Shown here: positions 1-6,733 of the stretch, piece after piece
Layout of the letters: each line of letters starts with the position of its first letter
Numbering within the stretch: the stretch's first letter is position 1
Source: Anaerotignum sp.
GTDB lineage: Bacteria > Bacillota > Clostridia > Lachnospirales > Anaerotignaceae
DNA: 16,839 nt
NCBI GenBank assembly: GCA_020024255.1
Contig: JAHHTX010000040.1
Location: 1-16,839 of the forward strand
Direction: 5' to 3'
Translations under genes and position numbers: made by a program
The notes under the pieces: model-generated
Told to the model about the DNA's origin: nothing
Databases searched by the model: none
The model's input: the letters and a program-made list of their open reading frames with translations, nothing else

Positions 1-36
1 TGCTATTTTGTTTGCCCTCAATCAGAGTGCTTGACT

Positions 37-65
37 ATTCTATCAGTTATCCCCCCTCTTGTCAA
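37..65 (-). promoter_or_regulatory. Leftward sigma-A-type promoter leaving the window
   Basis: Read on the minus strand, a perfect -35 TTGACA (65-60) is followed by a 17-nt spacer and a -10 TAGAAT (42-37), five of six matches to TATAAT. The start site would fall near base 30, so the transcript runs off the left edge. The gene it serves is not visible. The hexamers and spacing are seen directly; activity is inferred. Confidence 0.6.
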
Positions 66-254
66 CCCCTTTTTTCGATATTTTTTGTTTTTTTCTAAAT
101 CTATTGAAACAGTAGTTTTTCTACCGCCCTTTTTCTCCCTAATTTAAATTTATAATTTTTTGTCTTTTGCTTTTCTATTTTTCTTCATAATAAAATTTCT
201 TCTTATATTGTAATTTCTTCTTCTACGAATTGCGTTTCCACGTTATGCTTTTTC
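66..254. other. AT-rich spacer without a recognisable gene
   Basis: This stretch separates the leftward promoter from the pan operon promoter. It is very T-rich on the plus strand, with many runs of T. I see no credible coding frame, RNA gene or long repeat in it. The hexamer CACGTT occurs at 239-244 and again at 259-264 inside the next promoter spacer; I attach no function to it. Confidence 0.5.
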
Positions 255-283
255 TTTACACGTTAAAAAAACAGTGTTATACT
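255..283 (+). promoter_or_regulatory. Promoter of the pantothenate operon
   Basis: A -35 TTTACA (255-260), an exact 17-nt spacer and a -10 TATACT (278-283) form a strong sigma-A-type promoter. The predicted start near 290 gives an untranslated leader of about 115 nt before panG. It is the only good promoter seen upstream of panG, panB, crcB and panC, which supports one transcript. Confidence 0.7.
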
Positions 284-296
284 ATCCAAGACGGAT

Positions 297-339
297 GGTA
301 TTCCTAAAGGAAACTATACCTGACATACTCAATATGCAG
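297..339 (+). promoter_or_regulatory. Structured 5' leader of the pan operon; candidate pan-motif RNA
   Basis: Two hairpins lie at the very 5' end of the predicted transcript. The first pairs GGTATTCC (297-304) with GGAA (309-312) and TACC (317-320), leaving ACTA bulged on the 3' side. The second pairs CTG (320-322) and CATA (324-327) with TATG (333-336) and CAG (337-339), leaving a single bulged A at 323. Base 320 is claimed by both, so they may be alternatives. A cis-regulatory 'pan motif' of hairpins with bulged adenosines is known in leaders of pantothenate operons in Firmicutes. Assigning this leader to that family is inference, because I did not compare it with the covariance model. Confidence 0.35.
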
Positions 340-390
340 TTAAAAAACTTCTATCCAAATTAAAGAACGTCCAAAAAATATATATTATTA

Positions 391-408
391 AAGAGGTGAT
401 GTCCACTG
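391..408 (+). promoter_or_regulatory. Ribosome binding site deciding a CTG start for panG
   Basis: AAGAGGTGAT (391-400) is a good Shine-Dalgarno sequence. In the panG frame a TGA stop lies at 397-399, and the only codons after it and before the conserved Rossmann strand are TGT, CCA and CTG (406-408). CTG sits 7 nt from the AGGTG core. No in-frame ATG, GTG or TTG exists until ATG 754, deep inside the domain. Confidence 0.6.
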
Positions 409-1254
409 AATATTGGATTTATCGGCGCAGGAAAAGTTGGCTGTACCTTAGGCAAATTTTTTGTTACACACGGATTAACAGTTATTGGCTATTATAGCCG
501 AAGTTTAACATCCGCAAACGAGGCGGCACAATTTACGCAAACACAAGCATTTCATACGATAGCAGAACTGGTAAAAAAATGTGATGTTCTTTTTCTGACG
601 ATACCGGATAGAAGTCTGACGGAAGTTTTTTCCACTTTAAAACAACTGCCAATAAAAGGAAAATGTATATGTCATTGTAGTGGTGCGCTCTCTGCCAAAG
701 ATGCCTTTCCAGGCATTGAAGCAGCTGGTGCCTTTGGATATTCTGTTCATCCGTTGTTCGCCGTAAGTGATAAATATCATACTTACAAAGAACTGGCGGA
801 TGTTTTTTTTGTGTTGGAAGGAGATTCTGCCCATCTTTCAGAAGTCCGTAACCTTTTTGCAGACTGCAAAACAAAAATCATCTCTTCCCATTGTAAAACC
901 ACCTACCATGCAGCAGCCGTATTTGTGAGCAATCTTGTGATTGGTCTTATGCAAACTGGGCTAAATTTGATGCAGGAGTGTGGTTTTACGGAATCAGAAG
1001 CACGTACTGCCCTAACACCGCTTATTGAAGGAAATATACGTCATTTGCTTTCGCAGGGTGCAGTGGACAGTTTAACGGGACCTGTAGAACGCTGCGATAT
1101 TCCTACCATAGAAAAACATCTCGCCTGTCTAACACAAGAGCAGAAACAAATTTACTGTGCATTGTCCCGTGTTCTGGTTGATATCGCTCAAGAAAAACAT
1201 CCGCATATGGATTATACACATCTGCTTCACATGCTGAAAGGAGAACATCTATGA
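406..1254 (+). CDS. panG: DUF2520 Rossmann-fold reductase, probable PanG-type ketopantoate reductase
   Basis: Predicted 282-residue protein that should reduce ketopantoate to pantoate with NAD(P)H in pantothenate synthesis. The N-terminus, taken from a CTG start, reads MNIGFIGAGKVG, so the dinucleotide motif G7-A-G9-K-V-G12 sits at the expected place. The C-terminal half (about 150-282) has the DUF2520 signature: YHAAAVFVSN near residue 165 and LTGPVERCD near 227. Length fits the family. Starting at ATG 754 would delete the whole nucleotide-binding domain. The gene overlaps panB by 4 nt (ATGA). PanG was described as an alternative ketopantoate reductase in Francisella, where panE and ilvC-type activity is lacking; placement directly before panB, with no panE in view, supports the same role here. 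The exact substrate remains inferred. Confidence 0.75.
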   Translation: MNIGFIGAGKVGCTLGKFFVTHGLTVIGYYSRSLTSANEAAQFTQTQAFHTIAELVKKCDVLFLTIPDRSLTEVFSTLKQLPIKGKCICHCSGALSAKDAFPGIEAAGAFGYSVHPLFAVSDKYHTYKELADVFFVLEGDSAHLSEVRNLFADCKTKIISSHCKTTYHAAAVFVSNLVIGLMQTGLNLMQECGFTESEARTALTPLIEGNIRHLLSQGAVDSLTGPVERCDIPTIEKHLACLTQEQKQIYCALSRVLVDIAQEKHPHMDYTHLLHMLKGEHL

Positions 1255-2078
1255 AAAATACAATCACTACATTTCAAACCATGAAAGAAAAAGGCGAAAA
1301 AATATCCATGCTTACGGCCTATGACTATTCTACAGCAAAACTCATTGATGAAGCCGGAATCAATGGCATTTTGGTTGGTGACTCTTTGGGCAATGTCATT
1401 CTTGGCTATGAAGATACGCTTTCTGTTACAATGGAAGATATGATTCATCATGGCAGGGCAGTAGCAAGGGGCTGTCAAAATACATTGGTTGTCATTGATA
1501 TGCCTTTTATGTCCTACCAAACCTCTGTCTATGATGCCGTTGTCAATGCTGGTAGACTTATGAAAGAAGGACGGGGTGGTTGTGTCAAGTTGGAAGGCGG
1601 CATAGAAGTTGTGCCTCAAATCAAAGCCATCACAGCAGCCGGTATCCCTGTTATGGCACATATCGGCATGACCCCTCAATCTGTCAATATGTTTGGCGGT
1701 TTCAAAGTACAGGGAAAAAACGAGGCTGTTGCAAAAAAACTGCTAGATGATGCCTTGGCAATACAAGAAGCCGGTGCATTCTCCGTAGTTTTGGAATGTG
1801 TTCCCGACCGCCTGTCTGTTTTAATTTCTGAAAAACTGACCATTCCCACCATCGGAATTGGTGCTGGTGCAGGTTGTGACGGACAAATTCTTGTGTATCA
1901 GGATATGCTTGGTATGTACAAAGATTTTGTACCAAAATTTGTAAAGAAGTATGCTGATGTAGGCACGGTAATGACAAATGCCTTTAAAAATTATGATAAT
2001 GAAGTAAAGGCAGGTACATTTCCCGATGCAGACCATAGCTTTACCATAAAAGATGATGTATTGGAAAAATTATACTAA
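1251..2078 (+). CDS. panB: 3-methyl-2-oxobutanoate hydroxymethyltransferase
   Basis: A 275-residue cytoplasmic enzyme that transfers a hydroxymethyl group from 5,10-methylenetetrahydrofolate to alpha-ketoisovalerate, giving ketopantoate, the substrate of the preceding PanG. The family core is complete: LTAYDYSTAK at 21-30, VGDSLGN at 42-48 with metal ligand D45, D84 in VIDMPFMSY, KLEGG at 113-117, AHIGMTPQS at 136-144, E182 in VLECVP, and the IGIGAGAGCDGQ loop near 203-214. Length is typical. AAAGGAG about 8 nt upstream serves the ATG, which overlaps the panG stop, so translation is probably coupled. Confidence 0.96.
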   Translation: MKNTITTFQTMKEKGEKISMLTAYDYSTAKLIDEAGINGILVGDSLGNVILGYEDTLSVTMEDMIHHGRAVARGCQNTLVVIDMPFMSYQTSVYDAVVNAGRLMKEGRGGCVKLEGGIEVVPQIKAITAAGIPVMAHIGMTPQSVNMFGGFKVQGKNEAVAKKLLDDALAIQEAGAFSVVLECVPDRLSVLISEKLTIPTIGIGAGAGCDGQILVYQDMLGMYKDFVPKFVKKYADVGTVMTNAFKNYDNEVKAGTFPDADHSFTIKDDVLEKLY

Positions 2079-2144
2079 ATTATATTAAATATTCTTTCAT
2101 CTCTGATAAACGAAAACATGACCAAAATGAAAGGATTGGAAAAT

Positions 2145-2513
2145 ATGTTGACAAATTGTTTGGTGGTAGGTGTTGGAGGATTTATCGGCTCCGTGTTGCG
2201 ATATTTAGTAGGACTGATTCCCTTCCTGCAACGAGGAGATGTTCCCTTTCAAACCCTTATCGTAAACGTTTTCGGCGCAATTTTCATTGGTATATTGGTA
2301 AAATCAGCTGATTCCTGTAGCTTCCTGCATGAATCTATGTTGCTTTGCCTGAAAGTCGGCGTTTGCGGAGGATTTACCACCTTTTCCACATTCTCACTGG
2401 AAGCCTTAGGGTTCTTAGAAAACGGAAAAATCCTATTATTTCTTTTCTATGTGTGTATTACCGTCGTTCTCTGTATTCTCGGTGTATATGTGGGAAAATC
2501 ACTCATTCACTAA
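2145..2513 (+). CDS. crcB: Fluoride ion channel FluC/CrcB
   Basis: A small integral membrane protein (122 residues from ATG 2145) of the Fluc family, which exports fluoride as a dual-topology dimer. It shows GGFIGSVLRY at 11-20, TLIVNVFGAIFIG at 37-49 with conserved N41, and the signature GGFTTFSTFS at 75-84 holding the phenylalanine box (F80, F83). Four hydrophobic segments span nearly the whole chain. In-frame ATGs at 2118 and 2127 would add a hydrophilic leader; I prefer 2145 because AAAGGA (2130-2135) lies 9 nt before it and the family starts right before the first helix. It lies between panB (66 nt) and panC (33 nt) with no separate promoter or fluoride riboswitch seen. Why a fluoride channel sits in a vitamin operon is not clear from sequence. 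Confidence 0.93.
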   Translation: MLTNCLVVGVGGFIGSVLRYLVGLIPFLQRGDVPFQTLIVNVFGAIFIGILVKSADSCSFLHESMLLCLKVGVCGGFTTFSTFSLEALGFLENGKILLFLFYVCITVVLCILGVYVGKSLIH

Positions 2514-2546
2514 AATAAATTCAAAATGTAAAAAAGGAGTTCCATT

Positions 2547-3392
2547 ATGATTATTGCATCTACAATAGAAGAAGTACGTGCACAAGTGTGCCAATGGAAA
2601 AAAGAAGGTTTTACCATAGGGTTAGTTCCTACAATGGGCTATCTGCATGAAGGTCATGCATCTCTGGCAAAAAAAGCCGTTTCCCTGTGTGACAAAACCG
2701 TAGCCAGTGTCTTTGTCAATCCCATTCAATTTGGACCAACAGAAGACTTAGATGCTTACCCCAGAGATTTTAGCCACGACTGTAATATCCTTGCAGATTG
2801 TGGTATAGATATGGTATTCCATCCCACTCCCGAGGAAATGTATGCGTCCGACTTCTGCACATATGTGGATATGGAGCATTTGACCACACAACTTTGCGGA
2901 AAAAGCCGTCCCATTCATTTCCGTGGCGTATGCACAGTTGTTTCCAAGCTGTTCCACATTGTCACACCAGACAAGGCTTTCTTTGGAGAAAAAGATGCCC
3001 AACAGCTGGCAGTCGTCCGCCGCATGGTGCGTGACCTGTCCTTTGGTATTGAAATTGTAGGCTGTCCCATTGTGCGGGAAGCAGACGGTCTTGCAAAATC
3101 TTCACGCAATACATATCTCAATTCTGAAGAACGCCAAGCAGCTCTCATCCTGAGCAAAACCGTTAATCTGGGAAAATCTCTTATTGAAAAGGGTCAGCGA
3201 GATGCAAATGCGTTGACTGCCGCCATGAAAGAGAACATTCTCACCGAACCTCTTGCCCGCATTGATTATGTAGATGCTGTAGACGGTGTCACTATGCAGC
3301 CTGTTTCCCAATTAAAAGGACAAATTCTGGTTGCCATGGCAGTTTACATTGGAAAAACAAGACTGATTGATAACTTCTCTGTTACATTATAA
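2547..3392 (+). CDS. panC: Pantothenate synthetase (pantoate--beta-alanine ligase)
   Basis: A 281-residue cytoplasmic ligase that joins pantoate and beta-alanine using ATP through a pantoyl-adenylate. Visible motifs are VPTMGYLHEGH at 27-37 (HxGH-type H34 and H37; the usual Ala after MG is Tyr), FVNPIQFGPTEDLDAYPR at 56-73, FFGEKDAQQ at 145-153, and READGLAKSSRN at 177-188. Length is typical. AAAAAAGGAG stands just upstream of ATG 2547. It is the last gene of the operon and is followed 15 nt later by a terminator hairpin. No panD follows, so beta-alanine must come from a gene elsewhere or from outside. Confidence 0.96.
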   Translation: MIIASTIEEVRAQVCQWKKEGFTIGLVPTMGYLHEGHASLAKKAVSLCDKTVASVFVNPIQFGPTEDLDAYPRDFSHDCNILADCGIDMVFHPTPEEMYASDFCTYVDMEHLTTQLCGKSRPIHFRGVCTVVSKLFHIVTPDKAFFGEKDAQQLAVVRRMVRDLSFGIEIVGCPIVREADGLAKSSRNTYLNSEERQAALILSKTVNLGKSLIEKGQRDANALTAAMKENILTEPLARIDYVDAVDGVTMQPVSQLKGQILVAMAVYIGKTRLIDNFSVTL

Positions 3393-3407
3393 TTCATGCA
3401 GAAAAAC

Positions 3408-3449
3408 AAACTGTCCAAGGGAATCTTTTCCTCTGGGCAGTTTATTTTT
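3408..3449 (+). terminator. Rho-independent terminator of the pan operon
   Basis: AAACTGTCC (3408-3416) pairs with GGGCAGTTT (3435-3443) over 9 bp including one U-G wobble that only works on the plus strand; GGAA/TTCC can extend it inside. The tail TTTATTTTT (3441-3449) follows. It lies 15 nt after the panC stop. Confidence 0.8.
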
Positions 3450-3504
3450 CTCACCAATTTTTTCACGGCTACATCTTTTTAAATTTTTTGCCTTTATGCC
3501 TTTC

Positions 3505-3542
3505 AAAAATAAAAAGCCTCTGCTTCCAAAGAAACAAAGGCT
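3505..3542 (-). terminator. Rho-independent terminator of the fab/acc operon
   Basis: On the minus strand AGCCTTTG (3542-3535) pairs with CAGAGGCT (3522-3515) over 8 bp including one U-G wobble; the same pair would be a C-A mismatch on the plus strand, so the hairpin is built for leftward transcripts. The tail TTTTATTTTT (3514-3505) follows. It lies about 215 nt after the accA stop, leaving an unusually long 3' untranslated region. Confidence 0.7.
3515..3539. repeat. Direct repeat copy 1 (25 nt, exact)
   Basis: This 25-nt sequence, starting AGCCTCTGCTTCC and ending AACAAAG, is repeated without change at 3723-3747. Copy 1 forms most of the minus-strand terminator hairpin at 3505-3542. Confidence 0.85.
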
Positions 3543-3548
3543 CAGCCT

Positions 3549-3568
3549 GTAGAAAAAGTAGTTTCTAC
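3549..3568 (+). other. Short hairpin in the convergent spacer
   Basis: GTAGAAA (3549-3555) pairs with TTTCTAC (3562-3568) around a 6-nt loop. On the plus strand it is followed by CCCTTTTT, so it could be a weak backup terminator for rightward transcripts. Confidence 0.4.
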
Positions 3569-3581
3569 CCTTTTTCAAAAA

Positions 3582-3627
3582 TGCGGAAGGGGTTGGGAAA
3601 CGAAGGGTTTCCCAAATGGAATCCGCA
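3582..3627. repeat. Inverted repeat / two-tier hairpin
   Basis: TTGGGAAAC (3593-3601) and GTTTCCCAA (3607-3615) form a perfect 9-bp stem with loop GAAGG. Outside it TGCGGA (3582-3587) and TCCGCA (3622-3627) can pair over 6 bp. No U-rich tail follows on either strand, so it does not look like a plain terminator. Confidence 0.6.
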
Positions 3628-3651
3628 ATCGGAATTCATTTCCCATGAGGA

Positions 3652-3696
3652 AAAGCAGAAGTTTCAAGGCTTTTTTGCCATTGGAACTTCTGCTTT
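3652..3696 (+). repeat. Long stable hairpin in the convergent spacer
   Basis: AAAGCAGAAGTTTCAA (3652-3667) and GGC (3668-3670) pair with GCC (3677-3679) and TTGGAACTTCTGCTTT (3681-3696), giving 19 bp around a T6 loop with A3680 bulged. One pair is U-G on the plus strand but C-A on the minus strand, which suggests selection on rightward RNA. The plus-strand tail (TATTCTTCTG) is only moderately U-rich, so terminator activity is uncertain. Confidence 0.6.
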
Positions 3697-3722
3697 ATTC
3701 TTCTGTCTGCGTCGACACCCTC

Positions 3723-3747
3723 AGCCTCTGCTTCCAAAGAAACAAAG
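3723..3747. repeat. Direct repeat copy 2 (25 nt, exact)
   Basis: Exact copy of 3515-3539, starting 11 nt downstream of the accA stop on the minus strand. With the next three bases (to 3750) it folds on the minus strand into the same 8-bp hairpin and 12-nt loop as copy 1; the one stem difference (A3748 against G3540) keeps pairing as U-G. Copy 2 has no U tail. Confidence 0.85.
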
Positions 3748-3757
3748 ACTTTTATCT

Positions 3758-4549
3758 TCATTCGATATTTTCTCGATATACACCTAACTTGCGGAATCTT
3801 TCATATCGTTTTTCAGAAAGTTCCCGACCAGATAATGCACATAATTCGTCCAAATCTTTCAAGAGCTTTTCTTTTATGCCTTTACACATCGAGTCAAAAT
3901 CAACAAATTCCTCGGAAATGACATCTTCTGCCACACCGAAACGTTTCATGTCCTCCGCTGTGATTTTCAGACACTCTGCTGCTTCATTGGCCTTTTTCGC
4001 ATCTTCCCACAAAATGCTTGCGCAACCTTCTGGGGAAATCACAGAAAATACTGCATTTTCCAACATATACACTCTGTTTGCCACAGCAAGACCCAATGCG
4101 CCTCCACTGCCACCTTCGCCAATAACAATCGTAATAATCGGTGTTTGTAATCCCATCATTTGAATGAGATTATCCGCAATAGCCTGCCCTTGTCCTCTTT
4201 CTTCTGCTTCTTCTCCACAAAATGCACCTGATGTATCTACAAAGCAAATAACAGGACGGGAAAATTTTTCTGCCTGTTTCATGAGGCGTAAAGCCTTTCT
4301 GTATCCTTCCGGCATAGGACAACCAAAATTACAGCGAATACGCTCCTGCAAATCTCGCCCACGTTCAATGCCGATAAATGTCACAGGAATATTACCCAAA
4401 CAGCCAATACCACCAATCACAGCAGGATCATCAGCATATTTTCTGTCTCCATGCAGTTCCAGTACGTCTGTAAACAGCCGTTCAATATAGGCACGGGAAG
4501 TCGGACGGTCTTGAGATCTTGCTATTTGTAATCTTTCATAAGCTGTCAT
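3758..4549 (-). CDS. accA: Acetyl-CoA carboxylase carboxyltransferase subunit alpha
   Basis: 263 residues; with AccD it transfers the carboxyl group from biotin to acetyl-CoA, giving malonyl-CoA. It carries the crotonase-fold core of the family: RPTSRAYIERLF at 15-26, LHGDRKYADDPAVIGGIG at 33-50, the FVDTSGAFCGEEAEERGQGQ stretch in the middle, and GEGGSGGALGLA about 20 residues further on. It is shorter than the roughly 319-residue E. coli protein because the N-terminal extension is missing, as in other Gram-positive AccA. ATG 4549 overlaps the accD stop by 4 nt (ATGA) and is preceded by GGGGGA. It is the last gene of the operon, followed by a long structured 3' region. Confidence 0.95.
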   Translation of the reverse strand: MTAYERLQIARSQDRPTSRAYIERLFTDVLELHGDRKYADDPAVIGGIGCLGNIPVTFIGIERGRDLQERIRCNFGCPMPEGYRKALRLMKQAEKFSRPVICFVDTSGAFCGEEAEERGQGQAIADNLIQMMGLQTPIITIVIGEGGSGGALGLAVANRVYMLENAVFSVISPEGCASILWEDAKKANEAAECLKITAEDMKRFGVAEDVISEEFVDFDSMCKGIKEKLLKDLDELCALSGRELSEKRYERFRKLGVYRENIE

Positions 4550-5400
4550 TTCACCGTCCCCCTTTTTCTATGCTGTTTTAAAAGCTGCCCTAATGTTGTA
4601 CGCATTTCTGTTCTGGGTACAATGGCGTCCACAAAACCACAATCCAAAAGAAACTCTGCTTTTTGGAAATTATCAGGCAATTTTTTCTTTGTTGTCTGTT
4701 CAATCACTCGTTTGCCGGCAAATCCAATCAGTGCATTAGGTTCAGATAGAATAATGTCCCCAAGCATGGCAAAACTTGCCGTCACACCGCCTGTTGTAGG
4801 GTCAGTCAGTACAGTAATATACAGGCCGCCTCTGTCGCTGTGATAATGAACAGCACCACTTGTTTTTGCCATCTGCATAAGGGACAAAATTCCTTCCTGC
4901 ATTCTTGCACCGCCGGAAGCTGTAAATCCTACAACTGGCAAATCATGTTCTGCTGCATATTCAAAAAGCCTTGTGATTTTCTCCCCCACAACAGATCCCA
5001 TACTCCCCATCATAAACTGGGGTTCCATCACGAATACGGCACAGGGTTGTGTACGGATTGTTGCTGTTCCGCAAACAACCCCTTCTGGCTGTCCAGAAAC
5101 CGTACGAGAATTTTGCAGTTTCGTTTCATATCCGGGGAAACGCAATGGGTCAGTTGTTTCCAAGTTCGTAAACAATTCACAAAAGCTGTTTCTGTCGCAA
5201 ATTGCTTTAATTCTTGTTTTTGCATTGATTCTGTAGTGATGTCCACAGCTAGGGCAGACCATTTTATTTTTGGCTACAGAACGCTTTGTATCAATAGATT
5301 TACAAATCGGGCATCGGATTTTTTCTTCCACAGTAGGTGTAATCCCACCTGTTTCCAAAACATTCTTCGATTTTCGGAACATTCCAACAATACTATTCAA
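4546..5400 (-). CDS. accD: Acetyl-CoA carboxylase carboxyltransferase subunit beta
   Basis: 284 residues; partner of AccA in the carboxyltransferase. An N-terminal zinc ribbon is visible with C30-x2-C33 and C49-x2-C52, followed by the crotonase-type core: SGGARMQEG, LTDPTTGGVTASFAMLGD, IGFAGKRVIEQT and the C-terminal FVDAIVPR. I use TTG at 5400 as the start: GGAGG lies 8 nt before it, while the next ATG (5382) is too far from that site. The TTG start lies inside the end of accC, an 8-nt overlap, so translation is probably coupled to accC. A weaker start codon in a tightly packed operon may trim expression. Confidence 0.94.
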   Translation of the reverse strand: MNSIVGMFRKSKNVLETGGITPTVEEKIRCPICKSIDTKRSVAKNKMVCPSCGHHYRINAKTRIKAICDRNSFCELFTNLETTDPLRFPGYETKLQNSRTVSGQPEGVVCGTATIRTQPCAVFVMEPQFMMGSMGSVVGEKITRLFEYAAEHDLPVVGFTASGGARMQEGILSLMQMAKTSGAVHYHSDRGGLYITVLTDPTTGGVTASFAMLGDIILSEPNALIGFAGKRVIEQTTKKKLPDNFQKAEFLLDCGFVDAIVPRTEMRTTLGQLLKQHRKRGTVK

Positions 5401-6727
5401 GTTCCGAGCCTCCTTCCGTCAATATTCCCGGCAAAGAAAGGGTATGATACTTGCCTTTCTTAAAATTCTCACTGCGTAAAAGACGCAGCTGGTCTTCGAT
5501 ATTGGTGTCAATTCCGTGAATGACCATTTCACAAAGTGCCACATCCATTTTCCGGATGGCATCTTCCCTGTTTGCTGCATACACAATGAGTTTTCCAATC
5601 ATGGAATCATAATATGGCGCAATAAGACCATCCTGCACCAATGCTGTATCAAAATGCACACGGGAGCCACCAGGAACATGAAGAAAATCCAATGTTCCCG
5701 TACTTCTGGCATTGATGCGGCATTCCATTGCATGACCATGAAGGTGAATGTCTTCCTGTGTAAAGTCAAGAGGAATCTGGCAGGCAATACGAATCTGCCA
5801 TTTTACAATATCAATATCACTGATTTCTTCTGTAATGGGATGTTCTACCTGCAAACGTGTATTCATCTCAATGAAATAAAATTCCCCACTTGGTGCCAGC
5901 AAAAATTCTACTGTACCCGCATTGACATAGTTGGCTGCCTTTGCCGCCTTCACAGCTGCCGCCATCATCTTTTCCCGTATTTCTTCTGTCATGATGGGAC
6001 AAGGCGTTTCTTCCAACACCTTCTGCTTGTTTAACTGTAAGGAACAATCTCTTTCCCCCAAGCAGACAATATGCCCAAAAGCATCTGCCAACACCTGCAT
6101 TTCCACATGGCGTACTGATGTGAGATATTTCTCCAAAAAAACATCTCCGTTTCCAAAGGCATTTTCTGCCTCTCTGGAAGCTGAAAGGAAGGCATCTTCC
6201 AAGTCCTCCTCCCGTTCCACCACACGAATACCTTTGCCACCGCCACCTGCTGTTGCTTTCACTAAAATAGGATAGCCAATTTCTGCCGCAAGTCGCTTCG
6301 CCTCTTGTACATCATGAAGTATCTCTGTTCCTGGTACAACAGGTACACCAATTTCCTTCATCAGCTGACGGGAATGGTCTTTATCTCCCATAGTACGCAG
6401 TACATTACTGTCAGGGCCAATAAATATAATTCCTTTTTCTTCACACAGTGCGGCAAAATCCGGATTTTCCGACAAAAATCCATAACCGGGATGAATGGCT
6501 TCTGCATTAGAGGCCAATGCCGCACTGATAATATTTCTCTGGTTCAAATAGCTGTCCGTTGCTGCATTTCCACCAACACAGATTCTTTCATCAGCCAGTG
6601 CTACGGGCAATGAATTCTCGTCTGCCTCTGAATATACTGCTACCGTTTCAATGCCCATTTCTTTACAGGCACGGATAATACGAACAGCCACTTCTCCCCT
6701 GTTTGCAATCAAAATTTTTGAAAACAT
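5393..6727 (-). CDS. accC: Acetyl-CoA carboxylase biotin carboxylase subunit
   Basis: 444 residues, the usual length. It carboxylates the biotin on AccB with ATP and bicarbonate. Domains in order: the N-terminal biotin carboxylase domain (MFSKILIANRGEVAVRII; AIHPGYGFLSENPDFA), the ATP-grasp domain with the glycine loop KATAGGGGKGIRVV, the ERDCSLQLNKQKVLEE segment and FIEMNTRLQVEHPITEE with its catalytic acidic and arginine residues, then the C-terminal domain. Its ribosome binding site, AAGGAG, is formed by the last two sense codons of fabZ just before that gene's stop, a spacing of 6 nt between genes. It overlaps accD by 8 nt. Confidence 0.97.
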   Translation of the reverse strand: MFSKILIANRGEVAVRIIRACKEMGIETVAVYSEADENSLPVALADERICVGGNAATDSYLNQRNIISAALASNAEAIHPGYGFLSENPDFAALCEEKGIIFIGPDSNVLRTMGDKDHSRQLMKEIGVPVVPGTEILHDVQEAKRLAAEIGYPILVKATAGGGGKGIRVVEREEDLEDAFLSASREAENAFGNGDVFLEKYLTSVRHVEMQVLADAFGHIVCLGERDCSLQLNKQKVLEETPCPIMTEEIREKMMAAAVKAAKAANYVNAGTVEFLLAPSGEFYFIEMNTRLQVEHPITEEISDIDIVKWQIRIACQIPLDFTQEDIHLHGHAMECRINARSTGTLDFLHVPGGSRVHFDTALVQDGLIAPYYDSMIGKLIVYAANREDAIRKMDVALCEMVIHGIDTNIEDQLRLLRSENFKKGKYHTLSLPGILTEGGSELE

Positions 6728-6733
6728 ATCGTT

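Noticed and set aside
399..497. ATG at 399 opening a 32-codon frame in front of panG
   Set aside because: It overlaps the Shine-Dalgarno sequence itself, encodes no recognisable peptide and runs out of frame across the panG nucleotide-binding motif.
533..874. Minus-strand open frame of 113 codons
   Set aside because: It lies opposite the panG coding sequence, has no ribosome binding site or family resemblance, and is explained as a shadow.
2079..2144. Fluoride riboswitch ahead of crcB
   Set aside because: The 66-nt gap has no sequence resembling the conserved GGCGAUGG...-type fluoride aptamer and is AT-rich without stable stems.
3367..4163. Plus-strand open frames across the panC-accA spacer
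   Set aside because: They run through terminator hairpins and the direct repeats and continue opposite accA; the similar peptides in two of them come only from the 25-nt repeat.
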